From an uncultured Bacilli bacterium (GTDB lineage: Bacteria; Bacillota_I; Bacilli_A; RF39; UBA660): a stretch of 31,021 bases of DNA. The notes under the pieces are model-generated. The model was not told the origin of the DNA. It did not search any database and saw only the letters and a list, made by a program, of their open reading frames with translations. Each line of letters starts with the position of its first letter. Position 1 is the stretch's first letter. Location of the stretch: the NCBI GenBank assembly GCA_934153945.1, contig CAKPFM010000012.1, positions 1-31,021 on the forward strand, read 5' to 3'. Shown piece after piece: positions 7,990 to 16,135 of this stretch. Position numbers and translations under genes: made by a program.

Positions 7990-9048
7990 ATGAAAGAAAA
8001 TATTGAAAAAATTAATCAAATAAAAGAACAAGTAACATTAGAATTAAACAATATTCAATCATTAAATGATTGTAATGAATTAAGAATTAAATATCTAAGT
8101 AAAAAAGGTATTATAGGGGAATTATCAAATATAATGTCTACATTAGATATAGAAGAAAAAAAACAATTTGGAAAAGTATTAAATGAATTAAAAAACACTG
8201 TAAATGAATTATTAGATAATAAAAAAGAAGAACTAGAACTAATTGAATTAAACAAAAAATTAGAAAACGAAAAAATAGATATAACTTTACCTAGTAAAAA
8301 AATAAAAAAAGGAAGTAAACATCCAATGACTAGAGTAACAGAAGATTTTGAAGATCTATTTGTTTCAATGGGATATACAGTATATGAAGGACCAGAAATA
8401 GAAAGTGATGAAAATTGTTTTCAAAAACTAAATTTACCAATTGGTCATCCAGCAAGGGATGCTCAAGATACATTCTATTTAAAGGATGAATATGATAACT
8501 ATCTACTTAGAAGTCAAACTTCAACAGCGCAAGTTCACGCTATGGAAGAAAATGTAGAAAAAGGTCCAATTCGAATAGTTTGCCCAGGAAAAGTATATAG
8601 AAGAGATGAAGACGCTACACATTCACATCAGTTTATGCAAATAGAAGGATTAGTAATAGATGAAAATATTTCAATGGCTGATTTAAAAGGAACACTAGAA
8701 CTATTTTGCAAAAAAATATTAGGAGAAAAAACAAGTGTTAGATTTCGTCCAAGTTACTTCCCATTTACTGAACCATCAGTAGAAGTAGATGTAACATGCT
8801 TTAAATGTGGTGGTAAAGGATGTAATCTATGTAAAGAAACAGGATGGATAGAAGTACTAGGAGCAGGAATGGTTCACCCAAATGTTTTAGAAATGAGTGG
8901 ATATGATTCAAAAAAATACCAAGGTTTTGCTTTTGGTACAGGAATAGATAGATTTGCTATGTTTAAATATGGTATTCCAGATATTAGAACTATATATGGA
9001 AATGATTTAAGATTCTTAGAAGAATTCAATAGAAAGGATGAAGACTAA
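7990..9048 (+). CDS. pheS: Phenylalanyl-tRNA synthetase alpha subunit
   Basis: The 352-aa catalytic subunit of the alpha2-beta2 enzyme charges tRNA-Phe. The N-terminal coiled coil spans about 1-95. The class II core contains VYRRDEDATHSHQFMQIEG (motif 2) and FAFGTGIDRFAMFKYGIPDIR (motif 3). The cysteine-rich insertion CFKCGGKGCNLCKETGW is common in Firmicutes PheS. The Ala of the FAFG motif that lines the Phe pocket is normal. Its stop codon overlaps the pheT start in TAATG. It lies under the Phe T-box. Confidence 0.97.
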   Translation: MKENIEKINQIKEQVTLELNNIQSLNDCNELRIKYLSKKGIIGELSNIMSTLDIEEKKQFGKVLNELKNTVNELLDNKKEELELIELNKKLENEKIDITLPSKKIKKGSKHPMTRVTEDFEDLFVSMGYTVYEGPEIESDENCFQKLNLPIGHPARDAQDTFYLKDEYDNYLLRSQTSTAQVHAMEENVEKGPIRIVCPGKVYRRDEDATHSHQFMQIEGLVIDENISMADLKGTLELFCKKILGEKTSVRFRPSYFPFTEPSVEVDVTCFKCGGKGCNLCKETGWIEVLGAGMVHPNVLEMSGYDSKKYQGFAFGTGIDRFAMFKYGIPDIRTIYGNDLRFLEEFNRKDED

Positions 9049-11411
9049 TGAAATTAAGTAGAAAATTTGTAAGTGATTACATTGAACTAGATGATTCTCT
9101 ATCTATAAAAGATATAGCTGAATCCATGACAAATGTAGGAAATGAATATGATACTGCAGAACCTTTAATCAACTGTACTAATCTAATAGTTGGTGAAGTA
9201 ATAGAATGTTCTGATCATCCAGATAGCGATCATTTACATGTTTGCAAAGTAAATGTTGGAAACGAAATTTTAGATATAGTATGTGGAGCTCCAAATTGTA
9301 GAAAAGGAATAAAAGTAATAGTAGCTTTAAATGGGGCAAAATTACCAGGTGGCGAAATAAAAAAAGGAATGATTAGAGGACAAGTATCAAATGGAATGTT
9401 GTGCTCTATAGCTGAATTAGGATTAGATCATAAATTTCTAAAAGAAGAAGATATAAAAGGAATATGTGAATTACCACAAGATAGTGAAGTAGGTAGTGAT
9501 CCAATTAAAGCATTAGGACTAGATGATGAAGTAATTGATTTTGAATTAACTTCAAATAGAGGAGATTTATTAAGCGTAATGGGAATGGCTTATGAATTAG
9601 GTGCTATATATAATAAAAAAGTCAAAGATATAGATTTAACTTACACTAGTAATAATGATGATATTAATAATGAATTTAAAGTAAAAGTAGAAACTAAATC
9701 ATGTCCATTATTTCTAGCTAAAAAAGCCATTAACGTTACAATAAAAGAAAGTCCAGAATTTATTAAATCAAGACTTATTGCATCAGGAATTAGACCAATT
9801 AATAATGTTGTAGATATTTCAAACTATGTAATGTTAGAAACAGGTCAACCATTACATTTCTATGATGCTGATAGATTAGGTGATACTTTAATTGTAAGAG
9901 ATGCTAGAGATAATGAAGACTTAATTACATTAGATAACATAAAAAGAACTTTATCAAGTGATGATATTGTAATAGCAAACTCTAAAGAATCAGTAGGACT
10001 TGCTGGAGTAATGGGAGGATTATCTACAGAAGTAGAAAATGATACAAAAAATATTATTATTGAATCAGCTATATTTGATAATATAAGAGTAAGAAAAACC
10101 TCAAAAAAAATACTAAGAAGTGAAGCTTCAAATAGATTTGAAAAAGGATTAGATCCAAAAAGAACATATATGGCTATTGAAAGAAGTTGTCATTTATTAG
10201 AAAAATACGCTGATGCTACTATAGTAGGTGGTATAGTAAAATATGATGAAACTAATTCTGATGATAAAATAATAGAAATTTCAGTTGATAAAATTAATAA
10301 AGTATTAGGAATAAATTTAGATTCAAATACAGTAAAAGAAATATATGAAAGATTAGGTTTCACTGTAACAGGAGAAGATACTTTAACGGTTTCTGTTCCA
10401 TCAAGAAGATTAGATATAAATATTAAAGAAGATTTAATAGAAGAAGCAGGTAGAATCTATGGAATGGATAATATTAAAGGTAAATTACCAGTATTAAATG
10501 TTATAACCGGAACTTATAATAAAACAAGAAGACAAATAAAAAACAAATTAGTTGATTTAGGATTAAATGAAACTTTAAGTTATACTTTAATTCCATATAA
10601 TAATGTTAAAGAATTTACAATAGATAATTTTGAACCAATATCTTTAGCTGATCCAATGAGTGAAGATAGAAGTACTTTAAGGTATAGTTTACTTTATTCA
10701 TTAAAAGAAATATATAAATATAATAAAGATCGTAATTTAGAAAATATTAGTATATTTGAAATGGGTAAAGGATTCTATAAAGAAGATGGTATTTATAAAG
10801 AAACTAATAAATTAGCAATTCTTATGACAGGAGATTATTATTTAGATATAAAAAATACAAAAGTAGATTTTTATGTAATAAAAGGTATATTAGAGGAATT
10901 AATGGATTATTTAGGATTTAACAATAGATATCGTTTAGTTGTATCTAATTTACCAAAAGAATTTCATCCAGGTCAAAGTGCTATAATCGAATTACAAGGT
11001 AAACAAGTAGGCATTATTGGTAAATTACATCCAAATGTAATAAAAGGTGATGTCTATGCTTTAGAATTAGATTTAGATAAAGTTTTAGCTAATAGAAGTA
11101 GTAAAATGACTTATAAAGAAATAAGTAAATTTCCATCATCTACTAAGGATATAGCATTCATAGTTAATAAAGATGTTACTTGTGAAGAGCTAGAAAAAGT
11201 AATTAAAAAAGCTGGAGGAAGAATATTAAATAAATGTGAATTATTTGATTTATATATTGGAGAAAATGTGGATAAAAATTCAAAATCTTTAGCATTTAAA
11301 TTAGTATTTAGTGATTCAACACATACTTTATCAGAAGAAGAAGTAATGAATTCATTTAACAAAATAATAGAAGAAGTAGAAAAAACTGGAGCTAAATTAA
11401 GAAATAAATAG
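9048..11411 (+). CDS. pheT: Phenylalanyl-tRNA synthetase beta subunit
   Basis: The 787-aa product has normal length. It carries the EMAP-like tRNA-binding domain (about 40-150, with VGEVIECSDHPDSDHLHVCKV), the B3/B4 editing domain (about 205-375, with SRLIASGIRPINNVVDISNYVM), B5 (about 400-475), the catalytic-like core, and a C-terminal ferredoxin-like anticodon-binding domain (about 695-787). It starts at ATG 9048 within the pheS stop codon, indicating translational coupling. The last bases of the gene (11397-11411) belong to a 33-bp repeat that recurs after the next gene. Confidence 0.97.
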   Translation: MKLSRKFVSDYIELDDSLSIKDIAESMTNVGNEYDTAEPLINCTNLIVGEVIECSDHPDSDHLHVCKVNVGNEILDIVCGAPNCRKGIKVIVALNGAKLPGGEIKKGMIRGQVSNGMLCSIAELGLDHKFLKEEDIKGICELPQDSEVGSDPIKALGLDDEVIDFELTSNRGDLLSVMGMAYELGAIYNKKVKDIDLTYTSNNDDINNEFKVKVETKSCPLFLAKKAINVTIKESPEFIKSRLIASGIRPINNVVDISNYVMLETGQPLHFYDADRLGDTLIVRDARDNEDLITLDNIKRTLSSDDIVIANSKESVGLAGVMGGLSTEVENDTKNIIIESAIFDNIRVRKTSKKILRSEASNRFEKGLDPKRTYMAIERSCHLLEKYADATIVGGIVKYDETNSDDKIIEISVDKINKVLGINLDSNTVKEIYERLGFTVTGEDTLTVSVPSRRLDINIKEDLIEEAGRIYGMDNIKGKLPVLNVITGTYNKTRRQIKNKLVDLGLNETLSYTLIPYNNVKEFTIDNFEPISLADPMSEDRSTLRYSLLYSLKEIYKYNKDRNLENISIFEMGKGFYKEDGIYKETNKLAILMTGDYYLDIKNTKVDFYVIKGILEELMDYLGFNNRYRLVVSNLPKEFHPGQSAIIELQGKQVGIIGKLHPNVIKGDVYALELDLDKVLANRSSKMTYKEISKFPSSTKDIAFIVNKDVTCEELEKVIKKAGGRILNKCELFDLYIGENVDKNSKSLAFKLVFSDSTHTLSEEEVMNSFNKIIEEVEKTGAKLRNK

Positions 11412-11429
11412 TGTAAAAATAGGAATAAA
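11397..11429. repeat. 33-bp direct repeat, copy 1
   Basis: It matches 12016-12048 at 31 of 33 positions. It covers the last five pheT codons plus 18 intergenic bases and lies directly before the HAD gene. Confidence 0.85.
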
Positions 11430-11440
11430 AAAGTGATTAT

Positions 11441-12007
11441 ATGAAAAATATTATATTTGATATAGGTGGAATTATATTTGATGATAGTAAAGCAAATATG
11501 GAAAAATTACTAAATAAAAATTGTGATTTACTATATAAAAGTATTTATGGCAAAGGGTTTAAAAAATGTCTTTTAGGTGAAAAAACAGTAGATAGTTTAA
11601 TACAAGAATCATTAAATGATAAAAATTATGAAGAAATAAAATATATGTTATATAAAAACAATTTATCATTAACATATCCAATAATAAAAGAAAATTTTGA
11701 ATATATTAAAACACTAAAGGATAAATATAATTTATATTTACTGTCAAATATAACAGAGGATAGTTATAATTATGTAAATAAAGTAATAAATATCGAAAAA
11801 AATTTTAAAGGTGGAGTATATTCATATCAAGAACATTTAGTAAAACTAGATAAAAGTATCTATAATTTAATATTAAAAAAATATAATTTGAAAAAGGAAG
11901 AAACGATATTTTTTGATGATAGATTAAAAAATGTAGAAGCGGCTGAGAATCTAGGAATAAAAGCAATATTATTTAAATCAATAGATGATATAAAAAATAA
12001 TATATAA
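11441..12007 (+). CDS. HAD-superfamily hydrolase (subfamily IA-like)
   Basis: The 188-aa product has the four HAD motifs in weakened form: motif I IIFDIGGII (D7, with Gly replacing the second Asp as in YihX-type proteins), motif II LLSN (S102), K135, and motif IV FFDDRLKNVEAA (D159, D160). A helical cap lies between about 15 and 85. Such proteins are usually small-molecule or sugar-phosphate phosphatases, and the substrate is unknown. The SD is poor (GTGATT). A 33-bp direct repeat precedes it and another follows it, so the gene may have been inserted or duplicated in beside pheT. Confidence 0.8.
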   Translation: MKNIIFDIGGIIFDDSKANMEKLLNKNCDLLYKSIYGKGFKKCLLGEKTVDSLIQESLNDKNYEEIKYMLYKNNLSLTYPIIKENFEYIKTLKDKYNLYLLSNITEDSYNYVNKVINIEKNFKGGVYSYQEHLVKLDKSIYNLILKKYNLKKEETIFFDDRLKNVEAAENLGIKAILFKSIDDIKNNI

Positions 12008-12015
12008 AAATATAG

Positions 12016-12048
12016 TTAATAAATAAATAGTATAAAAATAGGAATAAA
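12016..12048. repeat. 33-bp direct repeat, copy 2
   Basis: It matches 11397-11429 with two mismatches. It lies between the HAD gene and the lipoprotein gene. The shared TRTAAAAATAGGAATAAA block may carry promoter function, but no clear -35 is seen. Confidence 0.85.
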
Positions 12049-12073
12049 TTTCATAATAACATTAGGTGATAAT

Positions 12074-12808
12074 ATGAAGAAAATATTCCTATTTTTGTGT
12101 TTTTTATTAGTTGGATGTGGAGTAAAAAATAAAATTAATATAAATGAACTAAGTGAAGAAATAAGTAAAATAGAAACAAATAATATAGATATAGAAGAAT
12201 CTATTGTAAATATAGAAAACAATATATTTAAAAAGGAATTAAAAGATATTAGAAATGATTTGAATAAATATTTAGATTTAAAAAATCTAGAAGAATATGC
12301 ATTTTACAATGATGAAGATACATATGTATTTATAATTAAAACAAATATTGATATAAAAAATAATATAAATAATTATTTTAATGATTTACTAGATGAAAAT
12401 GCATCTGCTAATTTAAAAGAAAAAATATCTAATAGAACAGAATACAAATATGGTGACTATTATATTTATATTGTAAGTGATAATAACAAAGAAATTTTAG
12501 ACAAAATAATAGAAACAAAACACAAATTATTTGATAATGCTATTAATTTAGGTAATGATGCAATTATTGAAAAATACGGTATAGAAATTGATAATAGAAT
12601 AGTAGTAATGTCTAATAAATTAGATAATGACTTTGGATATATAGTTATAAGTGATATAACTAACGAAGTAGAAAATAAATTAGATAATTATTATAAAGGC
12701 AATCAAAATTTACTTAAAATAAAAAGAGACAATGTAACAGTATATTCAATATCAAATGATAATAATAAAGTAAAAGAAACAGTAGATAAATATGATATAA
12801 ATAAATAA
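12074..12808 (+). CDS. Putative lipoprotein
   Basis: The 244-aa product has a short lipoprotein signal peptide, MKKIFLFLCFLLVGCG, with lipobox LVGC, so it is probably lipidated at C15 and anchored outside the membrane. The mature part is rich in Asn, Asp, Glu and Lys. It seems to contain two related halves with the pattern 'YxYGDYYIYIVSDNNKEILDKI' and 'DFGYIVISDITNEVENKLDNYY'. The pattern is reminiscent of DUF4358 lipoproteins, but I cannot confirm that. SD AGGTGATAAT precedes ATG 12074. Function is unknown. Confidence 0.75.
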   Translation: MKKIFLFLCFLLVGCGVKNKININELSEEISKIETNNIDIEESIVNIENNIFKKELKDIRNDLNKYLDLKNLEEYAFYNDEDTYVFIIKTNIDIKNNINNYFNDLLDENASANLKEKISNRTEYKYGDYYIYIVSDNNKEILDKIIETKHKLFDNAINLGNDAIIEKYGIEIDNRIVVMSNKLDNDFGYIVISDITNEVENKLDNYYKGNQNLLKIKRDNVTVYSISNDNNKVKETVDKYDINK

Positions 12809-12810
12809 AT

Positions 12811-12836
12811 AAAAGGCTCCTTATTAAGGAGCTTTA
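12811..12836. terminator. Bidirectional terminator between convergent genes
   Basis: AAAGGCTCCTT and AAGGAGCTTT form a strong stem with one bulge around ATTA. A-rich and T-rich flanks let it serve both the lipoprotein gene and murI, whose 3' end it overlaps. Confidence 0.75.
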
Positions 12837-13576
12837 ATTATTTCATAACTTTTATTTATTAGTTCTTTATTTTTACTATTTTCTATAGTAATTATCCCTT
12901 CTTTATCAGAATTATTTAATAAGTTATGTTTAATTAATTGATGTTTAACTTCACTAGAAACACCAATAGAACCATCAATAATATTACAGTTAGGTAATAT
13001 TTTTTTTATTTTATTTTTTATTAAAGGATAATGAGTACAACCTAATACTATCGAATCTATTTTATCTTTATATGGAATTAATAATTTGTTAAGTAATAAA
13101 TCTACCTTTTCATTATCATTTATTTCAATTAAGTGAGCTAAATTTTGACCTGACTCTAGATAAATATGTTGATTATCTTTTTTAAAATTATCAATTAATT
13201 CATGAACACTATTAGATTTTATTGTATATGGAGTGGCAATAAGTAAAGTATTTTTAAAATTATGATCGAATGAAACTTTAATAGCAGGAACTGTTCCTAC
13301 AAATATAGTATCTTTATATTTATCTCTTAATTTATTAATACAAGCTGTAGTAGCAGTATTGCAAGCTATTACAATTATTTTACAATCTTTACTTAATAAA
13401 TAATCAACTATATTTGAAACTATTTTAAATATTTCATCATTAGTTTTATCACCATAAGGATTATTTATACTATCCTCATAAAATAAATAATTTTCATTTG
13501 GTAATAACTTAATTAATTCTTTAAGTATAGATAAACCACCCAATCCTGAATCTAATATTCCGATTTTATTATTCAT
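12824..13576 (-). CDS. murI: Glutamate racemase
   Basis: The 250-aa product makes D-glutamate for peptidoglycan. The motifs are ILDSGLGGLS (D9, S10), ACNTA (catalytic C72) and LGCTHYP (catalytic C180 with H182), giving both cysteines of the two-base mechanism. Length is slightly short for the family (about 255-275). ATG 13576 is preceded on its strand by AGGTGG. Its presence argues for a walled cell rather than a true mycoplasma. A decayed copy of the 5' half of this gene lies at 17861-18155. Confidence 0.95.
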   Translation of the reverse strand: MNNKIGILDSGLGGLSILKELIKLLPNENYLFYEDSINNPYGDKTNDEIFKIVSNIVDYLLSKDCKIIVIACNTATTACINKLRDKYKDTIFVGTVPAIKVSFDHNFKNTLLIATPYTIKSNSVHELIDNFKKDNQHIYLESGQNLAHLIEINDNEKVDLLLNKLLIPYKDKIDSIVLGCTHYPLIKNKIKKILPNCNIIDGSIGVSSEVKHQLIKHNLLNNSDKEGIITIENSKNKELINKSYEIIKAP

Positions 13577-13678
13577 ATAACCACCTGTAATAATTATACA
13601 TCATTATTATATTAATTAATAATATTAATGTAAAAAAATAGTTACTTATGATATAATTAAATAGATTTGAAATCTTAC
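13268..13678. repeat. Segmental duplication, copy A (murI 5' half and upstream)
   Basis: This segment recurs in the same orientation at 17861-18256 in degenerate form. The intergenic block 13621-13678 matches 18199-18256 with 3 differences in 58. The coding part is visibly more diverged and carries indels in copy B. Confidence 0.85.
13649..13657 (+). promoter_or_regulatory. Extended -10 element, copy A
   Basis: TGATATAAT is a TGn-TATAAT extended -10 pointing right, within the strongly conserved part of the duplication. The -35 region is weak. It would transcribe towards 13738-14505. Confidence 0.5.
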
Positions 13679-13794
13679 TTTAAATAAAAAAATTTAATTT
13701 TTTCAATTTTGTATTTTTAATAAGGAGAAAAATAATTGTGAAAATAAATATTCCATTAAATAATAAAAAATAAATATAACTGAAGGATGATATT

Positions 13795-14505
13795 ATGCAA
13801 AAAATAATTAATATTAAAGATGTAGATGAAAATTTAGCTTATTTACACTATACTAATAAAAGTAATGTAAATAACATTTTCAAGCGAGGATTATTACCTA
13901 AAATTGGTAAAAGTTCTAAAAATATAGAATTAAATAAAAAGGTTTTTTTTACAGTAGGGTTTGATAATACACTACTTCTTATGGATTCATGGATTAAATG
14001 GTTAGTATTAAGGCCAAAAAATAATTTTGTTTATAAATGTGGTTGCTTTTATATGACACATAAAATTTTTCCTAGAATAGTTGTAGACTTAATATTTAAA
14101 AATTGGATTAAAAGTGATAAAAAAATTAAATATGCATGTAAAAAACTAGATAATATATTAGAAAATAGTGTATTTCTTAAATTAAATTTAGTTGAAAATG
14201 TCGATTTTTCATATGATGATATTGATGAAGTAAAAAATCAACCTTTTTCTAGGAAACAATTGAGTTATATATATACATATGGAAATGACATAAATGATAA
14301 TAAAATGGAATTATGGAATATGCATACACTAAAAGATAAAATAATTGAAAAGGAAAAAATAGAGATAATAGAAATCAATAATTCTAAATGTGCAAAAGAC
14401 ATTGTATTATATATGATTAATAATACAAAATTATCTATAAAAGATAAATGTCCATTTTTACAAAAATATTTAAATTATATAAATTATAATGTACAAGGTA
14501 AATAA
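13795..14505 (+). CDS. Unknown protein with a possible ADP-ribosyltransferase-like N-terminus
   Basis: I do not recognise a named family for this 236-aa product. The N-terminal pattern 'YLHYTNKSNVNNIFKRGLLP', followed by 'KVFFT', resembles the first conserved H-Y-T strand and 'I...GL.P' helix of ART-fold proteins (DarT- or RNA 2'-phosphotransferase-like). A central DSWIKWLV and a late ELWNMHTL are also conspicuous. No catalytic Glu can be assigned, so the ART idea is a weak inference. There is no signal peptide or membrane segment. SD GAAGGATGAT supports ATG 13795. It is the first gene of the accessory block between the two murI-derived repeats. Confidence 0.7.
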   Translation: MQKIINIKDVDENLAYLHYTNKSNVNNIFKRGLLPKIGKSSKNIELNKKVFFTVGFDNTLLLMDSWIKWLVLRPKNNFVYKCGCFYMTHKIFPRIVVDLIFKNWIKSDKKIKYACKKLDNILENSVFLKLNLVENVDFSYDDIDEVKNQPFSRKQLSYIYTYGNDINDNKMELWNMHTLKDKIIEKEKIEIIEINNSKCAKDIVLYMINNTKLSIKDKCPFLQKYLNYINYNVQGK

Positions 14506-14641
14506 CAATATAAATAAAAGTGATATAAACTTCAATGGAAGAATAATTTTAGTAAATTAACCTGTAAGATGTTTACTGACAAAAATACTATTATTAAAGA
14601 ATATATGATTTATATTATTATGATGATATTAGTTTATATTG

Positions 14642-14650
14642 TGATATAAT
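14642..14650 (+). promoter_or_regulatory. Extended -10 element
   Basis: TGATATAAT is a perfect TATAAT with TG one base upstream. It lies 25 bases before ATG 14676 and its SD AAGGCGG. No clear -35 is present. Confidence 0.55.
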
Positions 14651-14675
14651 AATAACAATTAAGGCGGTGTATTCT

Positions 14676-15934
14676 ATGGTTAGTATTTTAAAGAACTTGA
14701 AAATCCTACAGGCTATTATTTAGATTTAATTGATACTAAAATAAATCGTAAAAATGATATTTATTTAAATATACTTCCTTTAGAATTTTTTAAAAAATAT
14801 AGCCAGTTATTTTTAAAGATAGAAAAATTTGATTTGTTGTTTGAAAATAATAATAAAGGAAAAAAATTGTATATAGATTCAAATATCGATTGCTTAGAGA
14901 TACCTTTAGAACAAATCTATAGTTCTTTTATTAATGGATTTGGATTAGGAGGTACTAATTTATCTAAAAATGGTATAGATAAAATCAATTATTTAACAAA
15001 AGAATATATTAAGGGATATAAAGGTGAAAATTTTGTAAATGATTTTGAAAAATATTTTATGGCTGTCTATTCTCAACTTTTGTATTCAGGTAAAAATATA
15101 ACTACTTGTTCCAAGAATTATATTTTTAATTATCTTTTTTCTGCTAAAATAATGGCAATGTATCAAGATAAACTTAGTAAAGATGATGAAATATTATTTG
15201 ATGAAGCATTAAATTATATTAGAAATTATAAAATAGAAATTCCTCATAAAGATTTTGAACCAATTAAAATGTATTTACCTAATTCATGGTATATTACTCC
15301 ATATAATCATTTATATAATACTATGGGACCATATGACCATAAAGAGGCTAGGTTGATGTATCCTTTATATTATTCTATATTTGAAGATGATAATGTAGTT
15401 AATCCAATTGGTTATTTAGAAGAAATTAAAGGAATTTTGAAACAAGGATTTATAGATAAAGCTACATTTGAACATTATACTAATTTAAAATATGATTTCA
15501 GTACAATTTATCCAGAAAATTATTACTATCTATCTAATTTAGAAAAAATACAATATAATACGATAAATAAGAAAACTTATAATCCAAAAATTGTTAAATT
15601 AATTGTCGGTATTGAAAGTGCTCAAGCAGGATTGTTTTCATTCTTTTATTATTTAAAAAATAATTCTTGTGAGTATTATAGTGATTTAGATTTCGTTAGA
15701 CAATTTATTTTAGAAGATATATTAATTAGATGTTGTGGTTTTCATAAAATATCACGCGTTCGTGATAAAACCATTACAACTTCATGTATAAATTATGAAA
15801 AAGAATTTGAAGAATATATTAAAAGAGGTTGGAATATAGATTTTGTTACACCTATTATTTTTAATTCTTATACTAAAAGATTAGAATATTCAGATGAATT
15901 TTTATCCATTAAAAAAATGAGTTTAAAGAAGTGA
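14676..15934 (+). pseudogene. Frameshifted gene of unknown function (about 420 aa if restored)
   Basis: A well-placed start, AAGGCGG then ATG 14676, opens a frame that stops after 15 codons. From 14684 another frame runs uninterrupted to TGA 15932-15934. It encodes YFKELENPTGYYLDLI at once and continues for over 410 residues. Adding one T to the TTTT run at 14686-14689 would join them into a single protein starting MVSIFKELENPTGYY. This may be a real mutation, a phase-variable run or a sequencing error. Without the join, translation could begin only at weak TTG codons such as 14834. The protein has striking conserved-looking blocks (PNSWYITPYNHLYNTMGPYD, RCCGFHKISRVRDKTITTSC) but no family I can name. 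It appears soluble, with no signal peptide. Confidence 0.7.
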
Positions 15935-16021
15935 GATAAGAAATATTAAAGTGATTATAAAATTTAACTCTTATTATTTATAAAAGTGATAGTGTAATAA
16001 ATTAGAAGGGATGAAATAACA

Positions 16022-16135
16022 ATGAAAAATGATGATATAGTTAAATTGTTAGCTAATTTTGAACATGATGGATGTACAATATGGCAAAAATATTTATTTA
16101 GTAAATGTATAGAAGGAGAAAAAATATATGAATAA
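16022..16135 (+). CDS. 37-aa small ORF overlapping the ABC exporter start
   Basis: ATG 16022 to TAA 16133-16135 overlaps the ABC transporter start (16128) by 8 bp, which suggests translational coupling. The peptide contains LLANFEHDGCTIWQKYLFSKC. As I recall, this resembles the N-terminal 'EH..W..WQKY..SKC' block of an uncharacterised phage-associated family of over 100 residues. The ORF is therefore either a truncated remnant or a genuine small protein. AGAAGGG lies about 13 bases upstream, a long SD spacing. It has two cysteines and no signal peptide. Confidence 0.5.
   Translation: MKNDDIVKLLANFEHDGCTIWQKYLFSKCIEGEKIYE

Noticed and set aside
15752..15765. TCACG-N4-CGTGA inverted repeat resembling an operator
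   Set aside because: It lies deep inside a coding frame, does not match the LexA consensus and has no promoter nearby.
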